NCBI GenBank assembly: GCA_030248295.1
Contig: JASANH010001673.1
Location: forward strand, 1 to 64,000
Direction of reading: 5' to 3'
DNA length: 64,000 nt
Source of the DNA: Mesodorylaimus sp. YZB2_4
Lineage: Eukaryota > Nematoda > Enoplea > Dorylaimida > Dorylaimidae
Shown here: positions 1 to 10,545 of the stretch, piece by piece
How positions within the stretch are numbered: position 1 is the first letter of the stretch
Layout: each line of letters starts with the position of its first letter
Notes under the pieces: generated by a model
What the model saw: the letters and a program-made list of their open reading frames with translations, nothing else
Database searches by the model: none
What the model was told of the DNA's origin: nothing
Program-made: the position numbers and the translations under genes

Positions 1-190
1 GCCGTCCGACGTGACCGCGTGTGGAGAAGAGCAATCTCGAGGCCAACCGCACTAGACGAGAATTATATTACGGTCCTCTGTACTCTACAGAGCTCGCCTG
101 CTCTGGCCGTAGCCCTGGCGAGCAAGCTTTACAATAACGCACACTACACTACCTGATATCCACGCGGGAGATACAAACTTAACCGTGACA
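1..190 (-). repeat. 3' LTR of the gypsy element, truncated by window edge
   Basis: This matches 5428-5617 with one mismatch. It ends in CGTGACA, the complement of the element's TG start. About nine bases of the LTR should lie before base 1. Confidence 0.93.
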
Positions 191-206
191 TTCACCTCCC
201 CCTCAG
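191..206 (-). promoter_or_regulatory. Polypurine tract of the gypsy element
   Basis: Read on the minus strand, the bases just before the 3' LTR are CTGAGGGGGAGGTGAA. This purine run directly abuts the TG of the LTR, as expected for the plus-strand priming site of an LTR retrotransposon. Confidence 0.8.
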
Positions 207-346
207 TTTACACGAACTCCTACACGAAACACAAAATATCGAAACGCAAAAATCATGATCATTGGCGTCGTAAGTCGCCCATCTCCATTGACGTCGTACG
301 ACTGTATTGTACGCTGTTGATTGAGTTTGACCGACGTCTCCGATTC

Positions 347-3010
347 CTATTGCACCCACTTCCGTCTCTCCTTCACCAAAGCCACCCGACTTCGCGTGTC
401 CTTCTCCTCCTCCAAGTACCTCTCCGCGTCTCGCATCGCACGAGGCAAACCTGCCGCCTTGGAGGCTAACACCTCCTTATACTGCCTGTAGTCGAAGATG
501 TTATCGCGCTCGACTAGTCCGTACTTCTGTTCGCCAAAGAAGTGGACTCGAACCCAATTTGGTTTTATAGGCCTCTTATCCGGGAATTCCGTTTCATCCA
601 CTATACGTGCTGGCAAATATGGGTGGTACTTCATTTTGGCCCACACTGCATCACCGACCTTCAGCAGACTTGGTTTGCGTGGCCTATCCACCTCTGGCAC
701 ATACCGCTTCACCTGTTCTACGTGAACACGCTTCTCTTCGCCAACTAATCCTCCTTGCGGACGGATAATCAAGTTGTGAGCCGATATCACTTGCGTGACA
801 CGATAGGGTCCAGTCCAGGAGCCCAACAGCTTCGATGATAAGCCTGCCGGTGTATGCATTCGCTTATACATTACCATATCACCAGCCCGAAACTCCTTCT
901 CCGGTTTAGTACTTTTGTCATAACCGTCCTTCCACTTTTCCTGCACTCGTTCAATGCTCTCATAAGCAAGCCTCCGAGCTCGCTCGAGTTGCTGCACCAC
1001 GTTCTCGCGATATTCGATCGCGCTGCCAAATTTGTTAGCTGCACTCGAGATGCCCGTATCGATCACCAGCCGTGCGTCAAAACCATGCATCAAAAAGAAC
1101 GGAGTCTCACCCGTCGCTTCATGCACTGACGTATTGTACGCGAATCGGGCAAACGGAACAAAACCACTCCAATTATCCTGGTGATCTTGGTCTACGTACA
1201 TTCTCAGCATATCGCGAAACACGCGATTCACTCTCTCCACCTGACCATCGGTCTGAGGCCTGTAAGCGACTGTTAGGGGTCGTTTGACACTCAACGCCGC
1301 GCAAACATCCTGCACCAACTCTGAGGTGAAATTAGCCCCTCTGTCCGACAGCAATCGTCGCGGTGCTCCCCATCGGCATATGATCTTGTCTACCAAGATC
1401 TGGGCTATTGTCGCTGCCTTGATGTCTGGCACAGCGAACGTCTCGATATACTTGGTCAGGTAATCGCTCACGATTACTACATACTTGCTGCCATCCCTAT
1501 CCGTAGGGAGTGGGCCCATGGCATCAATCGCTACCAACTCGAACGGATTCTCCACACACAGTGGTTTCAAGGGTGCCCGACCCGTTTGGCCGTACGACTT
1601 GTTCTTTGCGCATGGTAGACAGCTCTGACACCAACGAAAAGTGTCCTTGTACATGCCAAGCCAAAAGAACCGCTGTCTCAGTTTGACGAAGGTCTTCGTG
1701 AAACCCAGGTGACCTGCCATAGCATCACTGCGCAATGCGTCAAACACCACGCGCTGCAAAGACGATGGAACTACCATCTGTATCCAGTCATCGTTCTTCC
1801 GTTCCTGCCCCAGGGGTAAATGCAACAACACTCCCGTGTCTGAGAGCCTAAAGCTCAGCGCGAGCTTCTTTAGCCGTCTCGCATCCCGCGGGTCATTGGG
1901 CAACACTTTCCGCTCCAAATACTCGATTAACGCTTGACAGAACTGATCTGCCCTTTGCGCTTCCTGAAGCGTCTGGTCTGACAACTCCACTGCCGTTCTT
2001 CCCGCCGTCTTTTCAGCCACTGTGCAACCCATGCACATTGGGCTTCGAGAAAGTGCATCTGCCACCACATTTGTTTTCCCTGGCACGTGTTCCACATCAA
2101 ATGTGTACTCCGACAACTGGTACACCCACCGTGCAATCCGACCTGTGGGTTCCTTGTGTGCCATCAGCCATTTCAGTGGTTGATGGTCTGTCCTCAACAG
2201 AAACTTCGCCCCATAGAGGTACGGTCGGAAGTGCTTAACGTACTCAACGACTGCTAAGCATTCCTTCTCCAACGCTGAATAGTTCTTTTCAGCTTTTGTT
2301 AGCGTCCTCGACGCGTACGCTACGACCCAGTTGTCGCCACACTGCTGTTGATACAATACTGCCCCGATGCCAACATTCGACGCATCTGTCTGCAGTATGA
2401 ACTGCCTCATAAAATCAGGAAACCGCAAAATCGGCTTTGATACCAACATTTCCTTCAACGCCATAAACGCGTCTTCGCACTGGCTATCCCATGCGAACCT
2501 CTGATCCTTGCATAGCAGCTTGTACAAAGGTGCTGCTATCATGGCGAATCGAGGAATGAAATCTCGATAGAAATTGCACATGCCCAGAAACCGCCACACA
2601 TCTTTGACATTCTGTGGCCCTGGGAACTTCTGCACTGCGATAACCTTCTTCTCGTCCATGTGAATTCCGGCCTTCGAAACTACATGACCCAAGAAAGGTA
2701 CTTCAGCCCTCGCGAAGTGACATTTTGATGGCTTAACCTTCAAGCCCGCTTTCACCAACCGATCAAACACATTGCCGATATGCCGCAAGTGATCGTCAAA
2801 CGTTTTACTGTAGATCAGTATATCATCGATATACACCAAACAGTGATCCCACTGCAGTCCCGATAGGACCATCTCCAGTAGTCGTTCGCAGGTCGCACCC
2901 GCATTCACTAACCCAAATGGCATTACTGTGAACTCGAATTGTCCGCCTGGCGCTGAAAATGCCGTCAATTCTTGTGACTCTGGGCTTAGTGGTACCTGCC
3001 AGTACCCACT
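347..3010 (-). CDS. Gypsy pol: RT C-terminus, RNase H, integrase, PWWP-like tail
   Basis: This is the in-frame continuation after the TAG at 3011. Its first methionine is at 2968, but as part of a polyprotein it begins at 3010. RT catalytic motif YIDDILIYS lies near 2810-2835. RNase H (LQTDASNVGIGAVLY; YLYGAKFLLRTDHQPLKWL) follows. The integrase has its HHCC zinc-binding region, the DDE core (VAIDAMGPLP; LLSDRGANFTSE; YRPQTDGQVERVNR) and a GPYRV-type C-terminal fold. After a short linker come about 105 residues with VGDAVWAKMK, HPYLPARIV, VRVHFFG and DNIFDY, which fit a PWWP domain (nt roughly 665-485). A charged tail then ends at 347. A chromodomain is not seen. Ty3/gypsy elements usually lack a PWWP domain, so this tail is the unusual part. 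Confidence 0.9.
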   Translation of the reverse strand, partial: SGYWQVPLSPESQELTAFSAPGGQFEFTVMPFGLVNAGATCERLLEMVLSGLQWDHCLVYIDDILIYSKTFDDHLRHIGNVFDRLVKAGLKVKPSKCHFARAEVPFLGHVVSKAGIHMDEKKVIAVQKFPGPQNVKDVWRFLGMCNFYRDFIPRFAMIAAPLYKLLCKDQRFAWDSQCEDAFMALKEMLVSKPILRFPDFMRQFILQTDASNVGIGAVLYQQQCGDNWVVAYASRTLTKAEKNYSALEKECLAVVEYVKHFRPYLYGAKFLLRTDHQPLKWLMAHKEPTGRIARWVYQLSEYTFDVEHVPGKTNVVADALSRSPMCMGCTVAEKTAGRTAVELSDQTLQEAQRADQFCQALIEYLERKVLPNDPRDARRLKKLALSFRLSDTGVLLHLPLGQERKNDDWIQMVVPSSLQRVVFDALRSDAMAGHLGFTKTFVKLRQRFFWLGMYKDTFRWCQSCLPCAKNKSYGQTGRAPLKPLCVENPFELVAIDAMGPLPTDRDGSKYVVIVSDYLTKYIETFAVPDIKAATIAQILVDKIICRWGAPRRLLSDRGANFTSELVQDVCAALSVKRPLTVAYRPQTDGQVERVNRVFRDMLRMYVDQDHQDNWSGFVPFARFAYNTSVHEATGETPFFLMHGFDARLVIDTGISSAANKFGSAIEYRENVVQQLERARRLAYESIERVQEKWKDGYDKSTKPEKEFRAGDMVMYKRMHTPAGLSSKLLGSWTGPYRVTQVISAHNLIIRPQGGLVGEEKRVHVEQVKRYVPEVDRPRKPSLLKVGDAVWAKMKYHPYLPARIVDETEFPDKRPIKPNWVRVHFFGEQKYGLVERDNIFDYRQYKEVLASKAAGLPRAMRDAERYLEEEKDTRSRVALVKERRKWVQ

Positions 3011-5323
3011 CTAAAGGTCCAAACTTGTGAACCACTTCGCACCTCCCAATGCATCCAACGCTTCGTCTACGCGTGGCATGGGGTACAAGTCCTTCTTTGT
3101 TACAGCATTCAATGCCCGGAAGTCAATACAAATCCTAGTGCCTCCATCCTTCTTTGGCACTATAACTAGCGGAGCCGATACTGGGCTGCACGACGGTTTG
3201 ATCCAACCGTGCGTTTGCATCACCTTCAATTGCCGCTCAACCTCTGGCTTCACTGCCTCTGGTATTCTCCGAGCTCTCATCTTGGGCGGAGGCGCCCCTG
3301 TCAACACGATTTTGTGTTGTAGCAACGTCGTCTTTCCGATATCACCTTCATGCTTAGCAAAAGCATCTTCGTATTGACGTAATACGCTAACAACGCGTTT
3401 CCGTTGATCCTCAGTCAACTCTGACTCCCTCCAATCGATCTTCGCGATTGGGTCCATAATGGACACCGGTTTACCCTCGGCAGAACCGCAAGCTGCCACC
3501 ACTTGGTCACCCTTATCGATAACCGTGAACTGGCCGATTCGCGTATTTTTATGCAATACCTTATCGTCCGTAGCTGTATTAGCTACCATCACTGGCACGA
3601 GGCCGTCTCCCTTCAGTTTAACCAACGAACGAGCCACAAATAGCCTCTTTTCCGCTCCTACGTTCGTACTGGGCTCCAACCACCATCGGTCAACAGATAC
3701 CTCATTGGGCAGCGCTCGCAGCTCAGCCTCAATTATTATTTCGCTCCTCGCCGGAATCACAACGTCGGCGCACACATACACAGAGCACTCAGAGCTCAAC
3801 ACTACTCCAACGAGCCCCTGCTTTTCCTGAGCGTGCGACAAATCTGCACAGTACCTGTACCGTTCTCTATGGCATGGGCCTGTAAAATCTGTGCCCAAGA
3901 TGCCGGGTATTCCACCCATCGTGCTCGATATCAGCACTACGTGTCGTTCGACTATCGAACCAACCTTGAGGTCAACTCCAACCTCTGCCTCGATTTCTAG
4001 CGTGCCGTCTCCACCTAAACCTTTCGGGCTAGCCGAACTAGGCCTCCAATCTTTACGCGGTATGATTTTCTCCGCCACTGCCTTGCTTATCAGGGTTACG
4101 GTAGCGCCACTATCCAGCATCATGGGTACGTCCTGCCCATTAACCTGGCATAACACGTAACTCAACTGACCAATTTTCCGTTTTACTGCATTCGCCTCCT
4201 GCGAAACTGGTGCCGATCCTCTATGCGGCGCACCCTTGTGCATGCCCAGCACTGTATTACACCTTCCGCCAACCGTATTTTGGCCCTCATCCTGCCGATA
4301 CCCCTGGCACTCGTCACTCTGCTCACCATATTCTTCGGATCGCGAGCCGTCATCCGAAACGGAATTGACTCTCCGCCTCCGGTCAACCGACCGTCCGCGA
4401 TCATTCTGATAGTTACCACGACTGTAACTGTTGCTACTATTTTCCCGAGACGAAAAACGTCGTCCTCGACCGTACTGGTCTCTGTGACCTGGACTATGTC
4501 GTCCTCTACTGCTTTGGAACTCCCTGCGGCCATTTCGCTGCGGATAACTACTACGAGACCTGTGCTGACCACCCGCGTGATCGTTTCTGCGATCCACACA
4601 TGCTCGTGCTATGTGACCCAACTGTCCGCACCGGTAGCAGGCCCTGTCGTTTGTACTACCATTCCTGGCTTCTCCGACATGCGAGAGTTGGCTATCATTT
4701 CGTTGCTTCACCACTATCTCGCCACACAGAGTAGAGCATGACTCGGCTCTTTCCGCGATCGCCCTCGCCACTGATAACCTATCCGGGTTATCTCTGCGAA
4801 CCTCTTTCTGAATCGTGTTGCGCAATCCTGCGACATACATTTCGCATATAGGCCAGTCATTATCCCGAACCGTCTGGTTCGTGGCCGTAAATGAGGCCAA
4901 CTTTGCCAGTCGCAAGAATTCTTGTGTATACCCGGCGACTGAACGATTTTCCTGCTTCAGGGCAGCTAACTGCACTCTGAAAAGCGACCTTTTCTCCCCG
5001 AGCAACTTTTCCAGCCATACGGCCGTTGCACGTTCCCAAGAATTCTTATCCGTATCAGTCAACTCGTTCCACTTGGCTAAAGCCTCGCCCGTCAGGTACA
5101 CTTTAATACCCTCCATGACTTGAACGACGGACCACCGTCCTAACGTACTATACGTGCGAAAAGTCTCCAACCACTCGAATGGGTCTATCTTTTCAACGTC
5201 GCCCGAAAACACTGCGATCTTTAAACCTGGCAGATTCACAGATGGGGATACTACCGACGTTTGACTTGGCTGCGTACTACCAGCCTGCGGCGGTGACCGA
5301 ATCAAAACAGTCAAAGCCTGCAT
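3011..5323 (-). CDS. Gypsy gag-protease-RT N-terminal part, ends at in-frame TAG
   Basis: This encodes the capsid/nucleocapsid, protease and first part of reverse transcriptase of the retrotransposon. The frame is open to 5479, inside the LTR, but the first methionine downstream of the LTR is at 5323, which I take as the start. A CCHC zinc knuckle (CYRCGQLGHIARAC) is encoded near 4620-4660, followed by an Arg/Ser-rich basic stretch. An aspartic protease motif (LDSGATVTLIS) lies near 4090-4120. The RT begins with KKDGGTRICIDFRALN and stops after FTSLDL. At the stop, TAG takes the place of the residue between SLDL and SGYW, and the same frame continues beyond it. The stop may be a disabling mutation or a readthrough site; a simple mutation is more likely, because a stop inside the RT fold is not a usual gag-pol boundary. 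Confidence 0.9.
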   Translation of the reverse strand: MQALTVLIRSPPQAGSTQPSQTSVVSPSVNLPGLKIAVFSGDVEKIDPFEWLETFRTYSTLGRWSVVQVMEGIKVYLTGEALAKWNELTDTDKNSWERATAVWLEKLLGEKRSLFRVQLAALKQENRSVAGYTQEFLRLAKLASFTATNQTVRDNDWPICEMYVAGLRNTIQKEVRRDNPDRLSVARAIAERAESCSTLCGEIVVKQRNDSQLSHVGEARNGSTNDRACYRCGQLGHIARACVDRRNDHAGGQHRSRSSYPQRNGRREFQSSRGRHSPGHRDQYGRGRRFSSRENSSNSYSRGNYQNDRGRSVDRRRRVNSVSDDGSRSEEYGEQSDECQGYRQDEGQNTVGGRCNTVLGMHKGAPHRGSAPVSQEANAVKRKIGQLSYVLCQVNGQDVPMMLDSGATVTLISKAVAEKIIPRKDWRPSSASPKGLGGDGTLEIEAEVGVDLKVGSIVERHVVLISSTMGGIPGILGTDFTGPCHRERYRYCADLSHAQEKQGLVGVVLSSECSVYVCADVVIPARSEIIIEAELRALPNEVSVDRWWLEPSTNVGAEKRLFVARSLVKLKGDGLVPVMVANTATDDKVLHKNTRIGQFTVIDKGDQVVAACGSAEGKPVSIMDPIAKIDWRESELTEDQRKRVVSVLRQYEDAFAKHEGDIGKTTLLQHKIVLTGAPPPKMRARRIPEAVKPEVERQLKVMQTHGWIKPSCSPVSAPLVIVPKKDGGTRICIDFRALNAVTKKDLYPMPRVDEALDALGGAKWFTSLDL

Positions 5324-5418
5324 CTGTTCCAGCAGGAGAAAGACACGCGTGTCGTGTAGTTGGCAGAGGAGAAAGACACGCGCAGTCGTGTAGTGTCTGT
5401 ACGAGAAAGGCGGAGAAA

Positions 5419-5617
5419 TGTCACGTTGCCGTCCGACGTGACCGCGTGTGGAGAAGAGCAATCTCGAGGCCAACCGCACTAGACGAGAATTATATTACGG
5501 TCCTCTGTACTCTACAGAGCTCGCCTGCTCTGGCCGTAGCCCTGGCGAGCAAGCTTTGCAATAACGCACACTACACTACCTGATATCCACGCGGGAGATA
5601 CAAACTTAACCGTGACA
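5419..5617 (-). repeat. 5' LTR of the gypsy element
   Basis: This 199-bp LTR is bounded by the inverted ends TGTCACG and CGTGACA, giving the TG...CA ends expected of LTRs. The base just inside (towards 5418) does not begin with the TGG of a standard tRNA primer site, so the priming tRNA is unclear. Just internal, at 5331-5400, is an imperfect tandem repeat of about 40 bp built on GGAGAAAGACACGCG. Confidence 0.92.
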
Positions 5618-6812
5618 CAGTACTGTACGTGCGCAGCGCTTGATAGCTTGACCACGCCTATGGTCACTTTGGATTGGTCGTGTTAGCTCCACCTACCGCG
5701 CACTTTGCCTTTATATTCGGTATGCCCGCATGATTTTGCGCACTTGCTTTGCATTCCGACTAGTAGTTTGGTGTTTGGTAAAATCGATTAGAACTCAGTG
5801 CCTTCTGACTAAACCACCATACATAACACTCCTGTGTGGCTCTTCTGGCAAATCCTAGTTTATTCTGGGCGTCATACCGGTGTGGTGACCAAAAGAAAAC
5901 CCAAGAGCTATACGGCTGTCGAGAGGAGGGAATCAGCTTGAAATACCTACCAGCTGGAGCTTGCTTTTTTGGGGGTCTTAAAGCGTCTGGGCCTGGCGCC
6001 AAAGAATCGTTTCGTGCCATTGCAGAATCTTTGTTCAGTGGAGTCAATTGGTATCTTTGCAGTAATCATTAGGTTACCAGCGACCCAGGCGGGAAATACG
6101 CGGCAGAAGTCTCTGGGACAAAACCCTCCCGTTGGAGGTCCTGGTCTTTCGCAAGGCAGGTCTTTCGAGTACAACTAGGGATGAAACATTAACCATATGG
6201 TTGACCCCTCCCCAGCCAGGGCAGAGTATCGATCTCCCGACCGCCAGGAATGCTGGTCACACTGGGATCCTGTTAACAGTACATCGTCCGTCTCACAATC
6301 AATCATCCGACAGGTGAGAGAAGCTGCCTGCTGCGCTCAGCTCATATTATTGAGCCTTGTAACTAACATGACCGGCAGAGCAATGGCAGTGATCACATTT
6401 CCAAATGATTCGCATCAAAAAGGCGCCCCTATCCACCACTACACACGCCTTCTTGTACGGTGCAGTACTATTTCCATAAGGCGAATGCGAATATCACGTG
6501 AAATGTTTTTTTTTGCCCATTTTTTTTGCAATCGAGATTTCGAAGCAATATCTTAAATTGCATCAGACATGCTATTCCCACTTGCCATCTTGGAGGTCCT
6601 GGACCATGGTCGCATCTATTGCGAGGCTATCTTTTTCACCATTGTTGCAGTTGACGGTTTCACACTGATCCAGGAACAATATTTTGATAGCAGGAACCAT
6701 ATCAGAAATCAGAAAACTGGACGCTACAGTATGTATAGTACAGAGACGTGTGGGCAGCAAGACATATTCAAAATAGATCCGTTTCGTTAGTGTACACACA
6801 TTGAACACAAGG
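5618..6812. other. Intergenic, no gene recognised
   Basis: This lies between the retrotransposon and the 3' end of the GPCR gene. Short open frames on both strands overlap each other, have no recognisable motif and look random. There are two short T runs near 6507-6535. Confidence 0.6.
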
Positions 6813-7814
6813 CTACCAAAACCGCAAAGCATTCCAAACAATTCCACGCATTCGTTTGCTAATCGTTATAATCATAAAGAAGTCAGTGCCTTCAGCGAGT
6901 TCTATAGCCACGTCGACAAATGGTGCCATTAATCCAAGATAGCACTCCTGGAATCTGGGCGACACAACCGTTGCAATGGCCAATGCTGATAGTGACCCCA
7001 AAGAGATCACGCTCAAAATTGACTGATAAGCTGTTAAGACCACTAACGTTCGTTCTGCTTGTTTTCTTTCCCTTTCCCTCTCATGCACACCACTGATCAT
7101 TTGACCAACTTTCTTGCCCCGACTACGAAACACGACTGCCATCGTCACGTTCAGACTGATTAGGGCTATCACCGCCAGAAGTCTGATTGCAATTCGAAGA
7201 TGCCAGAAGGTGATCGATAATGTCGTAGCCATGTAGGGGGCGTTTGATCGTACAAAATATGTATCAGTCTCATTGCTAGTCGAATGCACTACATTCCAAC
7301 GATTCACCTCGAACGCACTCGTTGCAACACTGATCGCCACGCAAACCGCTGTGGCCACCAGATGATGGCGTCTGTGGTCTATGGTCTTGTATAAAAATGG
7401 CTTAACCAAGGCAAAAACACGATCGGCGCTCATGGCAACAGAAAGTAATAAGGACACTGTTATGAGGCCATTCAAAACTGGAACAGCCAAGTGAGCAGCG
7501 TGGTACATGAGAATGGGATTATGCATGTACCAAGTGCAGCCATTTTCAGTTTCCACAACGACGCACCATTTAAAGGACAAATAAAAGAGACTAAAGTTTA
7601 TGATTTGCAAAATCTTACTCAAAGTCAACGTCATTTGATAAGCATACGCATTGTCTTGCCTCCATTGTTTGTAGAAAACTATCACAAGAGCGAAATTGCC
7701 GAGAAGTCCGATGACCACGTACAATGGTGTGAATATGTAATTATCAACATAAGTGAGCAAATCTTGAAATTGCAGCAGTGAGTCAGAAATACCGCATTTG
7801 GTGAAGTTGAGCAT
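6813..7814 (-). CDS. Class A (rhodopsin-like) GPCR, FMRFamide-receptor-like
   Basis: A 333-residue seven-helix receptor is read from one exon. The extracellular N-terminus carries a glycosylation site (NFT). TM1 has the GN pair (VIGLLGNFALVIVF). TM3 ends in SADRVFALVKP, the counterpart of (E/D)RY. The third intracellular loop is short and highly charged (HERERERKQAERT). TM7 ends in DFFMIITISKRMR, which lacks a classic NPxxY. The pattern of DR-F-A and a KP-F after it resembles FMRFamide-type receptors and nematode srw chemoreceptors; the ligand cannot be told. The ATG at 7814 is preceded by CACC. The protein ends soon after TM7, so the tail is short. A 5' non-coding exon is possible. Confidence 0.82.
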   Translation of the reverse strand: MLNFTKCGISDSLLQFQDLLTYVDNYIFTPLYVVIGLLGNFALVIVFYKQWRQDNAYAYQMTLTLSKILQIINFSLFYLSFKWCVVVETENGCTWYMHNPILMYHAAHLAVPVLNGLITVSLLLSVAMSADRVFALVKPFLYKTIDHRRHHLVATAVCVAISVATSAFEVNRWNVVHSTSNETDTYFVRSNAPYMATTLSITFWHLRIAIRLLAVIALISLNVTMAVVFRSRGKKVGQMISGVHERERERKQAERTLVVLTAYQSILSVISLGSLSALAIATVVSPRFQECYLGLMAPFVDVAIELAEGTDFFMIITISKRMRGIVWNALRFW

Positions 7815-8349
7815 GGTGCTTTAACGAGAGGGCGAGCACTGTATTGGGCTCCAACGTGCTCTTTTTGAACATACGACCTCGGCAGGCAGGGGTCTTTTGT
7901 TCCAAGTAATCTGTCACCACATTGACGTTCGCGTTGACGCACACGACTTGTTTGTTCGTTCAAAATTGCAGGGTTGTGCAGCCAGGTCACCCGTGCAGCA
8001 ACTCGTGATCAAGATGTGTTGTGCCAACCCACTAATTATTGGAATTACTCTGCTCATCTTCTCAAAGGCACGTGACGCCAGACCTTTCAAAAATATATTT
8101 TATCGCCTAGGAAATCCCGCTGGACCTAATGTCTGGTACATCGGCATATTGCCAGATACTTGACGTCAGTCAAGTCAAACAGAGGGTGCCAGAAATTCCC
8201 AGGTTCTCTTCAGAAAAATGGCATTAAACTACAACAGTTCTAGAAGTTTAGGTGACTTTTATATCTCATATTCCATCCACGTTCTCCCTAGTTTTCCCTA
8301 CACCTTTCTTGTGGACCATCCATTTCCACTTGGCGGCGATTCCGTTTCT

Positions 8350-10545
8350 TCAATCAGAGCACTGTTCATCTGACCTCGCTCTCCAGTTGACCATCCTCCT
8401 TTCTGCAATGGAAAAAGTCGACTTTGCGGAGAAGCTGAAATATACTATACCACTTACAGCTTTTAAACGATGGCGACAGCTGCACGCAACCACCGTAATT
8501 AGGAAAAAGAATCCGAACATAAACACAGCAAAAGTGGCCGCGTAACCAGCCGTTTGAAAAATGACGATGTTTTGGTACAAATAGTCCTTAGTTCCTTCAT
8601 CTGATATAGCACTAGCATTAAGCCAGAACAATGGCACTATGCTTGGTTGCACTAGCTTGAGCGACCTGGAAAGGTTCAACGATTCTCAACCCAGCGCTGT
8701 TCATGAGGCAGTGGTGGGATGGAGTAAAGGAAAGTATGAGACATAATTCCGAAAGCTCGCAGTTTGATTTTTCCGCAGGTCAGTTTCTCCCTCGCCAATC
8801 TCGTAAAACTCACCAAAATATTGGATCAGGATAGATGGGAACATTGATTTGAAATTTGGTCTTGACGGTTATAGCAGCACCAAATGTCTGAAACAGAAGT
8901 GTCGCAGTCGAAAAATTTGTGCGCTGCAATAACATTTTTGCATAATAAACTTACAGGCTGTATATCCCAAATCGCTTCATGATCTTCACTTGGATTGATT
9001 CCATCAACAGACTTGATAACTTCTTCAGCAGCGCCCAAGAAATGAGGCTTGGAGAATAGTACAGGAGAGCCTACGAGAAACATGGCGTGCTCATATTGTC
9101 TTTCTTTCCTTAAGTGGATTTTTTAGATCAGCTTACCACGGCATGATGAAAGGTTCATAAATCCTGGCGGCAGGCAGCTATATTCCTTATCACTCTGACT
9201 TGGAAAATATTTGTCAGTTTTGACGCAAAATCCTTCGTTGCCAGGAAAACTTGTGTTGAACAGTTCATTCGGCAGAATAAATCGATAAGCTTGAAGACCA
9301 TTCTCGTGAATATCACTTTTGTAAGTGAGATAGGCGGATCTAAAAGGAGGCTTATGAGGGCACGAGTGCCACCCCCCCCCCCCCCTGAGCTCACCTGCAC
9401 ATATCCGAAACAAATATGGGCAACTTGTCACTCCGTTTGATGTAAGGGGGAAAGAGTTGAGCGTCTGAAATTTTTAAGGTCAAACTCCTGACTGAACAAA
9501 TTAGAAAAAGCTTACCAGTTCCTTCTATTTTATTTGCTTCAGTGCCGTTCCACCAAGTCAGACTTCCCATTCCATTCCACGACAATATCCGACCCACTTT
9601 TCGCACATCAGTAGAGCCAACACAAATTTCGTATCGTCCATCATTCGTATTATTTTTTGGAAAATATTGAAAAACTTTTGGCATTTTGAGTTCTTCAAGT
9701 TTCGGAACCCATCGCTTCAAGGAATTGACAACTGTCAAAATTTCGTCTTCGTATCCGCCAAAAAGTAGTTCGGTGACAGTTTTCGTGACGAATGGACGCT
9801 CAGATAGAAGCAATAGGCCCAAATTAATTGCTCTTTTTATTTCTTCGTCTTTGAATCGAAACATTTGAGCAATGGACTAAAAAACAATCAATTACAAAAA
9901 AATTAATTTTAGAGAAGGTCACATACATACAGTGTAAAGTGCATTTGGGACAGTGAAAATATCTGTTTCGAAGCAATCCGAACATGATCGATTTTGATCA
10001 AAATAGAACGTGTTGGTTTCGATGTAGGACACGTTGTCATGAGTTCCATAAACGACTTGATTCTTTTGATTTTTCTGCCTGTAAAAGAATTCAAATTATT
10101 TTCGTTTTTTACAGAATGGCGAAACTTGGTACTTGTATGTATACGGCCCCTTTTGGAACACTGCTGGTTTATTCATGCCTCGAATAATCTCGTCTGAATT
10201 CGTGGTATTGAAAATCCAAAACTGCATAGTAATTATATAAGGAGGATCGATCCATTTCGTGGCTGCGAAGCTATTTTCCACCAGTGGGATTCTCTAAAAT
10301 GTCCTCTGAGTTCTTTCAATTCAACTCGAAGTTTAAAAAACGAAAAGTATCTGTATTTCGAAGAAACTTTCAACATAACTTACACTTTTGACTTGTTGTT
10401 TTGAAGCTATCGGCGATACGATCAGTCCAATTATTCCACCAGCGGCAAGACATATGCCCAAAATGGACACAAATACTGCACACTTTTTATTAGTGCATAT
10501 AAAAACGTAATTATCATCAAAATCGCTTCTCAATGTGCGAGCCAT
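8350..10545 (-). CDS. CD36/SR-B family scavenger receptor, nine exons
   Basis: This is a membrane glycoprotein of the CD36/LIMP-2/SR-B family, which binds lipids or lipoproteins at the surface or in lysosomes. Exons on the minus strand: 10545-10384, 10293-~10113, ~10073-9931, 9876-9516, 9464-9395, 9339-9137, 9070-8955, 8887-8814 and 8665-8350, about 535 residues in all. The N-terminal helix (VSILGICLAAGGIIGLIV) is followed by the family motifs IFNTTNSDEII and KGPYTYK. Next come ERPFVTKTVTELLFGGYED, WNGMGSLTWWN, a Cys pair around SCLPPGFMNLSSC, and GSPVLFSKPHF. A C-terminal helix (AVFMFGFFFLITVVAC) ends the fold. Junctions have GT-AG ends and keep frame; only the exon 2-3 junction is ambiguous (two possible donors). 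A 14-base poly-C tract lies in the intron at 9372-9385. An AATTATTAG just before the ATG could be a splice acceptor. Confidence 0.9.
9372..9385 (+). repeat. Poly-C tract (14)
   Basis: A homopolymer in an intron of the CD36 gene. Confidence 0.95.

Larger units (their letters stand above)
1..5617 (-). mobile_element. Ty3/gypsy LTR retrotransposon, nearly complete
   Basis: The element reads on the minus strand: LTR (5419-5617), gag, protease, reverse transcriptase, RNase H, integrase, a PWWP-like tail, a polypurine tract and a second LTR that runs off the window start. The order RT-RNaseH-integrase is that of Ty3/gypsy. Gag and pol lie in one reading frame, broken by a single TAG at 3011-3013. 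No env-like frame follows the integrase. The two LTR copies differ at one base in the 190 bp visible in both (A at 131, G at 5558), so insertion was recent. The target-site duplication cannot be checked because the left end lies outside the window. Confidence 0.95.

Noticed and set aside
347-760. Chromodomain or env at the end of the gypsy element
   Set aside because: The sequence fits PWWP-type motifs, not a chromodomain, and there is no further open frame with signal peptide or membrane helix.
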